Assembly (NCBI RefSeq): GCF_018397995.1
Contig: NZ_BBQH01000018.1
Span: 62,001 to 126,000, forward strand
From: Rhizomonospora bruguierae
Lineage (GTDB): Bacteria; Actinomycetota; Actinomycetes; Mycobacteriales; Micromonosporaceae
DNA: 64,000 nt
Direction: 5' to 3'
Part shown: piece by piece, positions 8,161 through 16,961 of the stretch
Position numbering within the stretch: the first letter of the stretch is position 1
Layout of the letters: each line of letters starts with the position of its first letter
Notes under the pieces: model-generated
Databases searched by the model: none
Told to the model about the DNA's origin: nothing
The model's input: the letters and a program-made list of their open reading frames with translations, nothing else
Position numbers and translations under genes: made by a program

Positions 8161-8507
8161 GCCAGCACAGTACCGGCTTCGAGGGCCGGGGCGGACGGGC
8201 TGACGACCCCCTAACGCCTTCCCGTCCACCCCGGTACCCATGGGCCGCGCCCGCGGACGAGCTCGCCCACCGGAACGGCGGGGTGGGCGCGGCGATGGCT
8301 GATACCCGCCTGCGCGCCGGTAAACCGGCGAACCGGCTCGGCTTCCGAGTGCACCGGCCCATCGGGCCGGCGGCCCACGCCGAACCGCACGGCGGCGCGG
8401 TAGCGGCCCGCGCACAGCCACATGGGCGGGCTCGCGCCAGTCGTCGGCGGGGTGGGCGCCCCGCAACTAGGCTTGAGGATCAAACGGTACGGCGGAGGGC
8501 CGAAACA
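8161..8507. other. Intergenic region between divergent Pr6Pr and ppgK genes
   Basis: About 350 bases, very GC-rich, separating two divergent genes. It must contain both promoters. TAGGCT at 8468-8473 and GGCGGAGGG at 8491-8499 (ribosome-binding site for ppgK) are the only recognisable signals. No convincing ORF, repeat or RNA was seen. Confidence 0.4.
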
Positions 8508-9248
8508 GTGATCCTGGGAATCGACGTCGGCGGGTCGGGCATCAAGGGCGCGCCGGTCGACCTGGTCACCGGCGCGCTCGCCGAGCAGCGGCACCGGGAG
8601 CCGACGCCCCACCGGTCCGACGTGGCGCGGGTGGTCGCCACCGTGCGGCGGGTGGCCGAGCACTTCGGGCCGGCCGAGCGGGTGGGCGTCACCTTCCCGT
8701 CGGTCGTGGTCGGCGGCGTCACGAAGACCGCCGCGAACGTGGACCGGTCGTGGATCGACGCGCCCGCGGCGGAGTTGCTCTCGGCCGCGCTGGACCGGCC
8801 GGTCACCGTGGTCAACGACGCGGACGCAGCCGGCATCGCCGAGATGACCTACGGCGCCGGGCGGGGCCGCCGGGGCACGGTGATCATGCTCACCTTCGGC
8901 ACCGGCATCGGCAGCGCCGTGTTCCTGGACGGCAGGCTGCTGCCCAACACCGAGCTGGGCCACCTGGAACTGCGCGGCGAGGACGCCGAACTGCGCGCCT
9001 CCGACCGGGCCCGCGAGCAGCACGACCTGGGCTGGGACAAGTGGGCCCGGCGGGTCGAGGAGTACCTGCGGCACGTGGAGTCGCTGTTCCAGCCCGACCT
9101 GTTCATCATCGGCGGCGGGGTCAGCAAGAAGGCCGAGAAGTTCTTCCCCGCGATCGACATCCGGACCCCGATGGTCACGGCGGAACTGCTGAACAACGCC
9201 GGCATCGTCGGCGCCGCGATCGCCGCCCACCGGGCCGCCGGCGCCTGA
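8508..9248 (+). CDS. ppgK: Polyphosphate glucokinase (ROK family)
   Basis: 246 residues from a GTG with GGAGGG 8 bases upstream. It phosphorylates glucose using inorganic polyphosphate (or ATP). The ATP/polyP-binding DVGGSGIKG motif is at residues 5-13, followed by [10 protein letters not shown], the catalytic [25 protein letters not shown] and the ELGHLELRG motif. The C-terminal [14 protein letters not shown] is also typical of PpgK. Stand-alone gene, followed after 65 bases by a STAS protein. Confidence 0.95.
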   Translation: MILGIDVGGSGIKGAPVDLVTGALAEQRHREPTPHRSDVARVVATVRRVAEHFGPAERVGVTFPSVVVGGVTKTAANVDRSWIDAPAAELLSAALDRPVTVVNDADAAGIAEMTYGAGRGRRGTVIMLTFGTGIGSAVFLDGRLLPNTELGHLELRGEDAELRASDRAREQHDLGWDKWARRVEEYLRHVESLFQPDLFIIGGGVSKKAEKFFPAIDIRTPMVTAELLNNAGIVGAAIAAHRAAGA

Positions 9249-9313
9249 CCGCTCGCCGGGTGGGAACCCCTCCGGGGTGGCACGATGGCGTGATCGGCAA
9301 GGAGGGAACGGCC

Positions 9314-9637
9314 ATGGAGATCGGGGTCAGCAGGGGGGACGGCGCGGGCGCCGTGATCGCGATCACGGGCGAGATCGACGTGTCGCACGCCGCGACGCTG
9401 CGCCGCACGCTGCTGGCCGAGATCGCCGGGCCGGCCACCTCCGTGACCGTGGACCTGACCGGCGTGACGTTCCTGGACTCCTCCGGCATCTCGGTACTGA
9501 TCGCCGGGCACAACGCGGCCACCGAGGCGGGCGTCCCGTACCTGGTGACCGGGGTGACCGGCCGGGTCGCCCACGTGCTCACGATCACCGGAGTGATCAA
9601 CAAGCTGACCGAGGGGACCCGGCCCGAGCCGTCCTAG
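9314..9637 (+). CDS. STAS-domain anti-sigma-factor antagonist
   Basis: 107 residues, one STAS domain. It has the antagonist signature [20 protein letters not shown], in which the first serine of DSSG is the usual phosphorylation site for an RsbW/SpoIIAB-type kinase. Start ATG 9314 with AAGGAGGG upstream. It converges with a SigB/SigF-type sigma gene only 8 bases away, making it a plausible part of that sigma factor's partner-switching control. No anti-sigma kinase gene is visible. Confidence 0.9.
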   Translation: MEIGVSRGDGAGAVIAITGEIDVSHAATLRRTLLAEIAGPATSVTVDLTGVTFLDSSGISVLIAGHNAATEAGVPYLVTGVTGRVAHVLTITGVINKLTEGTRPEPS

Positions 9638-9645
9638 CCGGATGC

Positions 9646-10503
9646 TCAGAAGCCCGATCCGGCGGCGCCGAGTTCGCCGCGCAGCTTGGTCAGCGCCCGG
9701 GCGAGCAGCCGGGAGACGTGCATCTGCGAGACGCCGACCCGCTCGGCGATCTGCGACTGGGTCAGGTTGCCGTAGAAGCGCAAGGTGAGGATCTTCTGCT
9801 CGCGGTCGTCCAGCGTCGCCAGCGCCGGGCCCAGGGCCACCCGCAGCTCGGCCAGCTCGAACTCGGGGTCCGCGCCGCCGAGCGTGTCACCCAGCTCGGT
9901 GTTGCCGTCCGCGGTGGTCGGGGTGGACAGCGAGGTGGCGTTGTAGGCGCGGGCGCCCTCCAACCCCTCCAGCACCTCCTCCTCGCCGATGTCCAGGTGC
10001 GCGGCCACGTCCGCGACCGTCGGCGAGCGGCCCAGCGTCTGGGTCAGCTTGCTGGTCGCCTCCGAGATGGCCAGCTGCAGCTCCTGGAGCCGCCGCGGCA
10101 CCCGCACGTCCCACGTGCGGTCCCGGAAATGCCGCTTGATCTCCCCGATGATCGTCGGGATCGCGTACCCGGCGAAGTCCACACCCCGCTCGGGATCCCA
10201 CCGGTCCACCGCCTTGATCAGCCCGATCATCGCGGTCTGCACCAGGTCGTCCAGCGGCTCGCCCCGGCCGTGGAAGCGCAGCGCCAGGTGGCGGGCCAGC
10301 GGCAGGAACGCCTCGATCGCCTGGTCGCGCAGCGCGGGCCGGTCCGGGTGCCCGGGCGGCAGGGCGGCCATGGCGGTGAGCAGGTCGGCGGCGCCGCCGC
10401 TGTCCGCGCCGCTCTTTGTGCGACCCGCGAGCTGCTCGAACGCCTCGGTCAGCTCGGCATCGGGCCCGATCCGGGTGGTCGTCAAAGTCCGTGTCGCGGT
10501 CAT
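9646..10503 (-). CDS. RNA polymerase sigma factor, SigB/SigF/SigG class
   Basis: 285 residues. Region 2 ([19 protein letters not shown], then [19 protein letters not shown]), region 3 ([12 protein letters not shown] through [18 protein letters not shown]) and region 4 ([29 protein letters not shown]) are all present. This is the group 3 stress/development class that recognises GTTT-N14-16-GGGTA(T/A/C). Start 10503 has GGGAGGA 7 bases upstream. Two such promoter sequences drive the convergent lipid operons at 33387-46521, so it is a candidate regulator of them. The 217 bases upstream hold no confident promoter. Confidence 0.93.
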   Translation of the reverse strand: MTATRTLTTTRIGPDAELTEAFEQLAGRTKSGADSGGAADLLTAMAALPPGHPDRPALRDQAIEAFLPLARHLALRFHGRGEPLDDLVQTAMIGLIKAVDRWDPERGVDFAGYAIPTIIGEIKRHFRDRTWDVRVPRRLQELQLAISEATSKLTQTLGRSPTVADVAAHLDIGEEEVLEGLEGARAYNATSLSTPTTADGNTELGDTLGGADPEFELAELRVALGPALATLDDREQKILTLRFYGNLTQSQIAERVGVSQMHVSRLLARALTKLRGELGAAGSGF

Positions 10504-10720
10504 GGTGGTTCCTCCCTGCACCTCGTCCGCGGGGAAAGCCAACTGTTGCCGGTGCGGAATCCGTCGGTGTCAGGGGTCGGGGATCGTAGCGACGGATCCC
10601 CTGCTCGGGGCGTAAATCCACCAGAATCTCGGTCTCATAGTGGCGCCCAAGTACCCAGCCGCCATCGGTTCTAATCTCCCGACCGGCTGACCCTGGGAAG
10701 GCGAGGGCGGGTGAGCCGGC

Positions 10721-10906
10721 CTACCGCTCCCTCGGGCGCTGCGGGCCCGGGCCGGGCGGCGGGTCCACGTTCAGCTCCGGCAGGACCGAGTCGTCGTCCA
10801 CCGCCTCCGCGTACGCCTCGGTCTCTTCGACCGGCTGCACCACCGGCGGCTCGTCCGGCATCAGGTCCTCGGGTCGGTCGGGCTCGGGTCGGTCGGGCTC
10901 GGTCAT
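10721..10906 (-). CDS. Small acidic proline-rich protein, unknown function
   Basis: 61 residues: MTEPDRPEPDRPEDLMPDEPP followed by acidic EETEAYAEAVDDDS and a proline-rich tail. Predicted to be disordered. The codon positions show the strong third-position GC bias of real genes. No domain recognised. It lies between the sigma factor and an MBL hydrolase on the same strand, each with its own gap. Confidence 0.55.
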   Translation of the reverse strand: MTEPDRPEPDRPEDLMPDEPPVVQPVEETEAYAEAVDDDSVLPELNVDPPPGPGPQRPRER

Positions 10907-10955
10907 GGCCTCGGCGCTACCCCTGGCGCGGGCCGGGCAAACGGCACGAAACCCC

Positions 10956-12077
10956 TCAGGCGACCTGCTGCCACCACGCCTCGACGGCCGGCGGCGCGTC
11001 GACATCCACGCGCTCGCCGGGGCGGGGCACCGCGATCCGCACGTCCCGCGCCTTCGCCTCCGACCACAGCCGGTCCACCGGCTCCGACCACGGGTGCGGC
11101 GCCAGCACGAACGTGCCCCAGTGGACCGGGACCAGCAGCCCGCCGCCGAGGTCCAGGTGGGCGGTGATCGCCTCCTCGGGCGTCATGTGGATGTCCGGCC
11201 ACGCCTCGCCGTACGCCCCGATCTGGGCCAGCGTCGCGTCGAACGGGCCGTGCTCGGCGCCGATCGCGCGGTACCCGTCGAAGTAGCCGGTGTCCCCGGT
11301 GTAGAAGACCCTCCGCCGCTCCCCCGCGATCACCCAGGACGCCCAGAGGGTCGTGTCCCGGGTGAACCCGCGACCCGAGAAGTGCCGGGCGGCGGTGCAG
11401 GTGAGCCGCACCCCGCCCAGGTCGACGCCCTCCGCCCACTCCAGCTCGACGATCCGCTCCGCCGGCACACCCCAGCGCTCCAGGTGCGCGCCGACCCCCA
11501 GCGGTACCACGAAAGGCGCCCGCTGCGACCGGACGAGCGCCCGCACGGTCGCCATGTCGAGGTGGTCGTAGTGGTCGTGGGAGATGACCACGGCGTCCAG
11601 GGCGGGCAGATCCTCCAGGGCCACCGGCATCGCGTGCAACCGGCGGGGACCCACCACCGACGACGGGGAGCAGCGCTCGCTCCACACCGGGTCCAGCAGC
11701 ACGCGCCTCCCCTCGACCTCCACGAGCGCGCTGCTGTGCCCGTACCAGATGACGGCCAACTCGGCGGACTCGCCGGGGCCGGCCGAGAGCAGCGGGATCG
11801 GCGCGCTCGGCCGGCGACGCGCGCCGGCGCGGAGCATGTCGCGGACCGCGTGCCTCATGGCGCTGCGCGGGACGGGGCGGGCCGGGAGGGTGTTGTGGAA
11901 GGCGCCCTTTCGAAACTGCGGGGAGCGGCGCACCCGCTCCAGCCGCGCACCCCGGGACCCCGCACCGAGTTGGACGGGCACCTCCCGGGCCAGCCAGGCG
12001 AGGCCGGCGGCGGCCCCGGCGACGAGCGCCGCGGCGACCAGGCCACGGCGGCTTCGGTTGCGGTTCCCCGTCGTCAT
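10956..12077 (-). CDS. MBL-fold metallo-hydrolase (NAPE-PLD-like)
   Basis: 373 residues. An N-terminal hydrophobic segment (GLVAAALVAGAAAGLAWLA) suggests a membrane anchor or signal peptide. The metallo-beta-lactamase core begins at IWYGHSSALVEVEGRRVLLDPVW, with the zinc motif SHDHYDHLD, the RHFSGRG motif, FYTGDTGYFDGY and the late VPVHWGTFVLAPHPW histidine. This order is typical of the UlaG/NAPE-PLD-like subgroup. Start ATG 12077 is preferred over an upstream ATG because it opens directly on the basic-hydrophobic anchor. Substrate unknown. Confidence 0.88.
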   Translation of the reverse strand: MTTGNRNRSRRGLVAAALVAGAAAGLAWLAREVPVQLGAGSRGARLERVRRSPQFRKGAFHNTLPARPVPRSAMRHAVRDMLRAGARRRPSAPIPLLSAGPGESAELAVIWYGHSSALVEVEGRRVLLDPVWSERCSPSSVVGPRRLHAMPVALEDLPALDAVVISHDHYDHLDMATVRALVRSQRAPFVVPLGVGAHLERWGVPAERIVELEWAEGVDLGGVRLTCTAARHFSGRGFTRDTTLWASWVIAGERRRVFYTGDTGYFDGYRAIGAEHGPFDATLAQIGAYGEAWPDIHMTPEEAITAHLDLGGGLLVPVHWGTFVLAPHPWSEPVDRLWSEAKARDVRIAVPRPGERVDVDAPPAVEAWWQQVA

Positions 12078-12117
12078 GCCCACCCCCGTCGAAGCCCTGC
12101 GTGCTTCCCCGCTCAGC

Positions 12118-13854
12118 TTAGTGCGATTCGCGGGCCACCCGGTCGCCGCTGGAACCCACCAGGAAGTCCAGGTCGGCACCCTTGTCGGCCTGCATCACGT
12201 GCTGCACATAGAGCCGTTCCCAACCCCGGGCCGGCGCGGCGTACGCGGCCCGCGCGGCGGGTGCCGGCTCCCGCCGCGCAAGCTCCCCCGCCGGGACGAG
12301 CAGGTTCAGCCGCCGCCCGGGAACATCGATCTCGATGAGGTCACCGTCGCGGACCAGGGCCAGCGCGCCACCCACCGCCGCCTCGGGCGCCACGTGCAGC
12401 ACGACCGTCCCGTACGCGGTGCCGCTCATCCGGGCGTCGCTGATCCGGACCATGTCCCGCACGCCCCGGGCGAGCAGCTTCGCCGGCAGCGGCATGTTGC
12501 CCACCTCCGGCATCCCCGGGTACCCGCGCGGCCCGCAGCCGCGCAACACCAGCACGCTGTTCTCGTCCACCGCCAGATCCTCATCGTCGAGGCGGGCGTG
12601 CAGGTCCTCGATGCTGTCGAAGACGACCGCGGGGCCGGTGTGCCGCAGCAGGTGCGGCGAGGCGGCGGCGGGCTTGACCACGGCACCGTCCGGGGCGAGG
12701 TTGCCGCGCAGGACCGCGATGCCGGCCGCCGCCCGCAGCGGCTCGCCCCGCGCGCGGATCACCTCCCGGTCCCACACCTCGGCCGCGTCGAGATGGTCGA
12801 CCAACGGGCGCCCGGTGACGGTGATCGCGGCCGGGTCGAGCAGGTCGCGCACCTCGCGCAGCGCCGCCAGCAACCCGCCGGCGCGGTGGAAGTCATCCAT
12901 CAGGTGCCGGCCGGCGGGTTGCAGGTCGACCAGGAGCGGCACGTCCGCGCCGATCGCGTCGAAGTCGTCCAGGCTCAGCTCGACCCCCAGCCGCCCGGCG
13001 ATCGCGAGCAGGTGCACGACCGCGTTGGTGGAGCCGCCGATCGCGGCCAGCGCGACGATCGCGTTGTGGAACGAGCCGCGGGTCAGCACCGCGCTCGGCC
13101 GGCGGTCCGCGTGGACCAGGTCCACCGCGAGCCGGCCGCTGGCGTGCGCCCGCTCCAGCAGCCGGCTGTCCGGCGCCGGGATGCCGGCCACCCCCGGGAT
13201 CGTCATGCCGAGCGCCTCGGTCACGCACGCCATCGTGGACGCGGTACCCATCGTGTTGCAGTGCCCGCGGCTGCGGTAGGTGGCCGACTCGGACTCGAGG
13301 AACGCCTCCTCGGACAGGGTGCCGGCGCGGACCTCCTCGCTCAGCCGCCACACGTCGGTGCCGCAGCCGAGCGCCGTGCCGCGGAAGTGCCCGGTCAGCA
13401 TCGGGCCGCCGGGCACCACGACCGCGGGCAGGTCGACGCTGGCGGCGGCCATCAGCAGCGACGGGATCGTCTTGTCGCAGCCGCCGAGCAGCACCACACC
13501 GTCGATCGGGTTCGCCCGCAGCATCTCCTCCGCGGCCATCGCGGCCAGGTTGCGCCACAGCATCGCGGTCGGCTTCACCTGCGTCTCGCCCAGCGACACC
13601 ACCGGCAGGTTCAACGGGACGCCGCCGGCCGCGAACACGCCGTCCTTCACCGCCCGGGCCACCTCGTCCAGGTGGACGTTGCACGGCGTCAGGTCGGACG
13701 CGGTGTTCGCGATCGCGATGTGCGGGCGGCCGTCGAACGCGTCGGCCGGCAACCCCCGGCGCATCCACGCGCGGTGGATGTAGGCGTTGCGGTCTGTACC
13801 GGCGTACCACTGCTGGCTGCGCGTCGGACGGTTCACCCCGTCAACTCGTGTCAC
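12118..13854 (-). CDS. IlvD/Edd-family dehydratase (sugar-acid dehydratase-like)
   Basis: 578 residues from the GTG at 13854 (a GTG three codons earlier is possible). Fe-S dehydratase motifs are present: TPCNVHLDEVARAVKDGV, LGGCDKTIPSLLMAAASVDLP, RSRGHCNTMGTASTM and GGSTNAVVHLLAIAG, with the C-terminal RMSGTAYGTVVLHVAPEA. The length and the NTMGTASTMACVTEALGM wording fit the arabonate/xylonate dehydratase branch rather than housekeeping IlvD. It is divergent from an RpiB-like isomerase 88 bases away, which supports a role in pentose or sugar-acid breakdown. The substrate is inferred. Confidence 0.85.
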   Translation of the reverse strand: MTRVDGVNRPTRSQQWYAGTDRNAYIHRAWMRRGLPADAFDGRPHIAIANTASDLTPCNVHLDEVARAVKDGVFAAGGVPLNLPVVSLGETQVKPTAMLWRNLAAMAAEEMLRANPIDGVVLLGGCDKTIPSLLMAAASVDLPAVVVPGGPMLTGHFRGTALGCGTDVWRLSEEVRAGTLSEEAFLESESATYRSRGHCNTMGTASTMACVTEALGMTIPGVAGIPAPDSRLLERAHASGRLAVDLVHADRRPSAVLTRGSFHNAIVALAAIGGSTNAVVHLLAIAGRLGVELSLDDFDAIGADVPLLVDLQPAGRHLMDDFHRAGGLLAALREVRDLLDPAAITVTGRPLVDHLDAAEVWDREVIRARGEPLRAAAGIAVLRGNLAPDGAVVKPAAASPHLLRHTGPAVVFDSIEDLHARLDDEDLAVDENSVLVLRGCGPRGYPGMPEVGNMPLPAKLLARGVRDMVRISDARMSGTAYGTVVLHVAPEAAVGGALALVRDGDLIEIDVPGRRLNLLVPAGELARREPAPAARAAYAAPARGWERLYVQHVMQADKGADLDFLVGSSGDRVARESH

Positions 13855-13942
13855 GTGCCCCACCCTGGCGGAGAGCGGAAATCGATGTCAACGGGGCGGC
13901 GCGAAGTCCGCCCCGGCCCGGGTCCGGTGCAGGATGAGGGGT

Positions 13943-14368
13943 ATGCGGATCGCTTTCGGTACCGACGACGAGAACGAGACCACCCGGGCGGTGCGGGAAC
14001 ACCTGGCCGGCGCCGGCCACGAGGTCGTCGCCGCGACCACCGCCCGGCAGTGGCCGGAGATCGGCGCGGCGGTCGGTCGGGCCGTGGTGGACGGGCGCGC
14101 CGACCTCGGCGTCGTCATGTGCTGGACCGGCACCGGCACCGCCATCGCCGCGAACAAGGTCCCCGGGGTGCGGGCCGCCCTGGCGTGGGAACCGTGGATC
14201 GCCCGCCACAGCCGGCTCTGGAACGACGCGAACGTGCTCGCGCTCAGCCTCAAGCGGCTCGCACCGGACGTCGCCGTCGAGGTGGTGGACGCGTTCCTCG
14301 CCGGCCCCGCCGCCGACCCGTCCGAGGCGGAGAACATCGCCCGCCTGAGCGACCTGGAGCGGGGGTAG
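13943..14368 (+). CDS. RpiB/LacA/LacB-family sugar-phosphate isomerase
   Basis: 141 residues, close to normal RpiB length. It shows DD near the N-terminus (GTDDENETTRAV), the catalytic cysteine in VVMCWTGTGTAIAANKVPGVRA, and the family DANVLALSLKRL. The CW in place of the usual CGTG-type loop marks it as a divergent member, so the substrate may be a sugar phosphate other than ribose-5-P. AGGGG precedes the ATG at 13943; an ATG three codons earlier is possible. Divergent from the sugar-acid dehydratase. Confidence 0.85.
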   Translation: MRIAFGTDDENETTRAVREHLAGAGHEVVAATTARQWPEIGAAVGRAVVDGRADLGVVMCWTGTGTAIAANKVPGVRAALAWEPWIARHSRLWNDANVLALSLKRLAPDVAVEVVDAFLAGPAADPSEAENIARLSDLERG

Positions 14369-14378
14369 ATTCGAGGCC

Positions 14379-14681
14379 ATGGCCGTCGTGAAAATCAATG
14401 CCATCGAGGTGCCCGAGGGTGCCGGCCCCGAACTGGAACGCCGCTTCGCCAACCGCCGGCACGCCGTCGAGGGGCAGCCCGGCTTCCTCGGCTTCGAACT
14501 GCTGCGCCCGGTCGGCGACGAGCGGCGGTACTTCGTCTACACGAAGTGGGAGAGCGAGGAGGCGTTCCGGGCCTGGGCCTCGGGACCGGCCCGCGCCGCC
14601 CACGGCGACCAGGGCCAGCCGGTGGCGACCGGCGCCAGCCTGCTCGAGTTCGAGGTCGTTGAGGAGACCGGCCCGCGCTAG
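14379..14681 (+). CDS. ABM-domain (antibiotic biosynthesis monooxygenase / heme-degrading type) protein
   Basis: 100 residues forming one ferredoxin-like ABM domain: MAVVKINAIEVPEGAG, then ELERRFANRRHAVEGQPGFLGFELLRPV and YFVYTKWESEEAFRAWASG. The layout (VEGQPGFLGFELL and W.SEEAFRAW) matches HmoB/MhuD-like heme-degrading monooxygenases, although a catalytic histidine cannot be assigned by eye. It begins 10 bases after the RpiB-like gene and is probably co-transcribed. Confidence 0.85.
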   Translation: MAVVKINAIEVPEGAGPELERRFANRRHAVEGQPGFLGFELLRPVGDERRYFVYTKWESEEAFRAWASGPARAAHGDQGQPVATGASLLEFEVVEETGPR

Positions 14682-14791
14682 GTCCTCACCCCCGATGATC
14701 TGGCGGGCTATCAGGACCTTCTGGCGTCGCTGGCGCCCCCCGGCTCGTTGCCTGGCTGGAGGATGGCGACACCGCCCGTTAGGGTGCGCCG

Positions 14792-15271
14792 GTGAGCAGA
14801 CTCTGGTCCGGCGTGACGGCGGTGCTGAGCCGCGTCGGCAGCCGGGTAACCCCTCGCCGCCCGCTCAAGAGCCCCAGCGCACGCCCGCTGCCGACCGCAC
14901 GGGTACGCCGGAAGCTCGTCTACTCTCCGGAGCTCGACGGCCGGGCGGACCCGGGCGAGGTGGTGTGGACGTGGGTGGCGTACGAGGACGAGCCGAACCT
15001 GGGCAAGGACCGCCCCGTGCTCGTGGTGGGCCGGGACGGCGACATTCTGCTCGGCCTGATGCTCTCCAGCCAGCAGGATCGGGACGGCCAACGGAACTGG
15101 CTGGCGCTCGGCACCGGCGCGTGGGACCGGGAGGCGCGGCCCAGTTGGGTGCGGCTGGACCGGGTGCTCACGGTGGCGGAGATGGGCATCCGCCGCGAGG
15201 GGGCGATCCTGGACCGGCGCCGGTTCGACGTGGTCGCCCATGCGCTGCGGGACGGCTACGGCTGGAGTTGA
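14792..15271 (+). CDS. PemK/MazF-like protein without an evident antitoxin
   Basis: 159 residues starting at a GTG. After a basic ~45-residue N-terminal extension the MazF/PemK-like SH3 barrel is recognisable: GEVVWTWVAYEDEPNLGKDRPVLVVGRDGD, the strand LLGLMLSSQQ, and WVRLDRVLTVAEMGIRREG. Classical MazF proteins are ~110 residues and have an antitoxin directly upstream; here the upstream gene is a monooxygenase. It may be a domesticated RNA-binding or nuclease-like protein rather than a toxin. Confidence 0.7.
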   Translation: MSRLWSGVTAVLSRVGSRVTPRRPLKSPSARPLPTARVRRKLVYSPELDGRADPGEVVWTWVAYEDEPNLGKDRPVLVVGRDGDILLGLMLSSQQDRDGQRNWLALGTGAWDREARPSWVRLDRVLTVAEMGIRREGAILDRRRFDVVAHALRDGYGWS

Positions 15272-15340
15272 CCGCCCTGCGCCGGCCCGAGGACGCTCAC
15301 CCGGACCTATCGCTCGGTCTCGGCGGCGGGCGCGGGCGGC

Positions 15341-15397
15341 AGATCTTGGTACCGGACCGGTCAGAAAGTCGAAAGTCGGCGTGTCTTACCAGGATCT
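15341..15397 (+). repeat. Dispersed intergenic element, copy A
   Basis: AGATCTTGGTACC opens the element, followed by GGTCAGAAAG and CGGCGTGTCTTACC. The end ACCAGGATCT is the inverted complement of the start with one mismatch, so this copy has 10-base terminal inverted repeats and could fold into a hairpin. Related copies occur at 19808 and 53071. Confidence 0.5.
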
Positions 15398-15779
15398 CGC
15401 GCCCACTGTGGTCCGGCGTGAGCGGGCCGGAGGAGCGTGTACTTCAGTGAAAGCCTGTGCGTGTCACGCACACATAGTGCGCGGCACGCACGGTCCTCAA
15501 CAGATACATATCACCATCCACCGCTGCCGCTGCCAACGCGGCCACCGCCGACGGCGCTGACGACCGCGAGGCCCAGGGCACGGGGCCCAGGGCGCGTGTA
15601 AGGGGGTGGTGTTTCCTATATGGAAGCAGAGTCGGGCCCGAACCACCCGACGACCCGCTGCACGGCCGGGGTCGTCGGGCCTTGCGCCGCGACCCACCCG
15701 CCGGGGGGCAAGGCCACCTCACTGATCGACATCCGGGAGCGTCAGCCGGCCGTGCACGCCGGTTGGCAAAGGTCCGGAT

Positions 15780-15811
15780 GTATAGACAAAGGGTCCAACC
15801 GGTGCTTACAT
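15780..15811 (+). promoter_or_regulatory. Promoter with GntR/HutC-type operator for the ABC sugar operon
   Basis: TAGACA (15783-15788) and TTACAT (15806-15811) are spaced by 17 bases, a good -35/-10 pair. GTATAGAC at 15780-15787 fits the HutC-subfamily operator pattern GT-N-TA-N-AC and overlaps the -35, suggesting repression by a GntR-family protein encoded elsewhere. The operon's first start codon is about 40 bases downstream. Confidence 0.45.
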
Positions 15812-15850
15812 TTGGGAACCTACTCGGTACGGCCTGGGTGGGAGGCGGAC

Positions 15851-16858
15851 GTGCGGGTTGGCCTCATCGGCGTCGGTCGGATCGGGATGGTGCACGCCGG
15901 AACGCTGGCCGCCCTCCCCGAGGTGGAGCCGCTGTTCATCGCCGACCTGGACGGCCGGCGGGCCGCCGTGGCGGCGGCGGGGGTCGGCGCGGTCGCGGCG
16001 GCCTCCGTCACGGACCTGTTCGCCGCCCGGCCGGACGCGGTGGTCGTCGCGGCGCCCACACCGGAACACGACGCGCTGATCCGGGCGGCGGTCACCGCCG
16101 GCATCCCGGTGTTCTGCGAGAAGCCCATCGCCGACGAGGTGGCCGCCGCACGGCGGCTCGTCGTCGACCTCGCCCGCGCCCGGGTGCCCGTCCAGGTGGG
16201 TTTCCAGCGCCGGTTCGACCCCGGGTACCAGGCGATCCGGGAGGCGGTGGGCGCCGGCAAGCTGGGTTGGCTGCACACGCTGCGCGCCTGCACCAGCGAC
16301 CCGGCGCCGCCGCACGCGGGTTACATCCCCACCTCCGGCGGGATCTTCCACGACTGCGGGGTGCACGACTACGACGCGATCCGGTACGTGACCGGGCGGG
16401 AGGTGGTGGACGTGTACGCGACCGGGTCGAACCGGGGCGCCCGGTTCTTCGGCGAGGCCGGCGACGTGGACACCGCCGCCGCCGTGTTGACCCTCGACGA
16501 CGGGACTCTCGCCGTGTGCACCGCGACCCGGTACAACGGCGCGGGGTACGACGTGCGGCTGGAGGTGTGCGGGTCGGCCGGGACGATGGTGGCCGGCCTG
16601 GACGAGCACGCTCCACTGCCGACGGCGCCCCCGTCGCCGTGGCCCGGCGGCACCCCGTACCCGGGCTTCCTGGCACGCTTCTCCACCGCGTACGAGGCGG
16701 AGATGCGCACCTTCCTGGCGGTCGCCGCCGGCCGGGTGTCGAACCCGTGCACACCGCGGGACGCCCTGCGGGCGATGATGATCGCGGAGGCCGCGACCCG
16801 TTCCTGGCGCTCCGGGCGCCGGGTCGCCGTCGCCGAGGTGGAACGGGCCCGCCGGTGA
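15851..16858 (+). CDS. Gfo/Idh/MocA-family NAD(P)-dependent oxidoreductase
   Basis: 335 residues from a GTG with GGGAGGCGG upstream. The Rossmann start VRVGLIGVGRIGMVHAGTL, the VVVAAPTPEHD loop, the catalytic-lysine motif FCEKPIADEVAAAR and the C-terminal-domain GGIFHDCGVHDYDAIRY with a catalytic aspartate/histidine pair are all present. The sequence resembles inositol 2-dehydrogenase-type members. As first gene of an operon with a sugar ABC transporter it should oxidise the imported sugar or cyclitol. Confidence 0.9.
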   Translation: MRVGLIGVGRIGMVHAGTLAALPEVEPLFIADLDGRRAAVAAAGVGAVAAASVTDLFAARPDAVVVAAPTPEHDALIRAAVTAGIPVFCEKPIADEVAAARRLVVDLARARVPVQVGFQRRFDPGYQAIREAVGAGKLGWLHTLRACTSDPAPPHAGYIPTSGGIFHDCGVHDYDAIRYVTGREVVDVYATGSNRGARFFGEAGDVDTAAAVLTLDDGTLAVCTATRYNGAGYDVRLEVCGSAGTMVAGLDEHAPLPTAPPSPWPGGTPYPGFLARFSTAYEAEMRTFLAVAAGRVSNPCTPRDALRAMMIAEAATRSWRSGRRVAVAEVERARR

Positions 16859-16961
16859 GCATCGCGACCGGCGGTGCACCATGATGGCGCAGGAACCCCT
16901 GACCGCCGTCGCCGCGCGCGCAGCCCACCACCTGCGCCGCCACACCCCCGCTGGAGGAGAC

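Larger units (their letters stand above)
15272..15850. other. Long intergenic region upstream of the sugar-transport operon
   Basis: About 580 bases. It holds a dispersed repeat element (15341-15397), a strong hairpin (CCCGACGACCC at 15646-15656 with GGGTCGTCGGG at 15669-15679) and the operon promoter with a HutC-type operator (15780-15811). Short open frames on both strands (for example a 21-codon minus-strand frame at about 15444-15509) have no recognisable similarity and no convincing ribosome-binding site. No protein-coding gene is supported. Confidence 0.5.

Noticed and set aside
10504-10720. SigB-type autoregulated promoter before the sigma gene
   Set aside because: GGGTAC occurs on the coding strand but no GTTT lies at the proper distance, so the match is too weak to report.
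14792-15271. Complete toxin-antitoxin system
   Set aside because: No antitoxin-like gene precedes or follows the PemK-like gene within the gaps available.
15444-15509. 21-codon minus-strand frame (MYLLRTVRAAHYVCVTRTGFH-like) and an overlapping plus-strand cysteine/histidine-rich frame
   Set aside because: Could pass for a leader peptide, but there is no gene on the minus strand downstream to regulate, no ribosome-binding site and no attenuator pairing.
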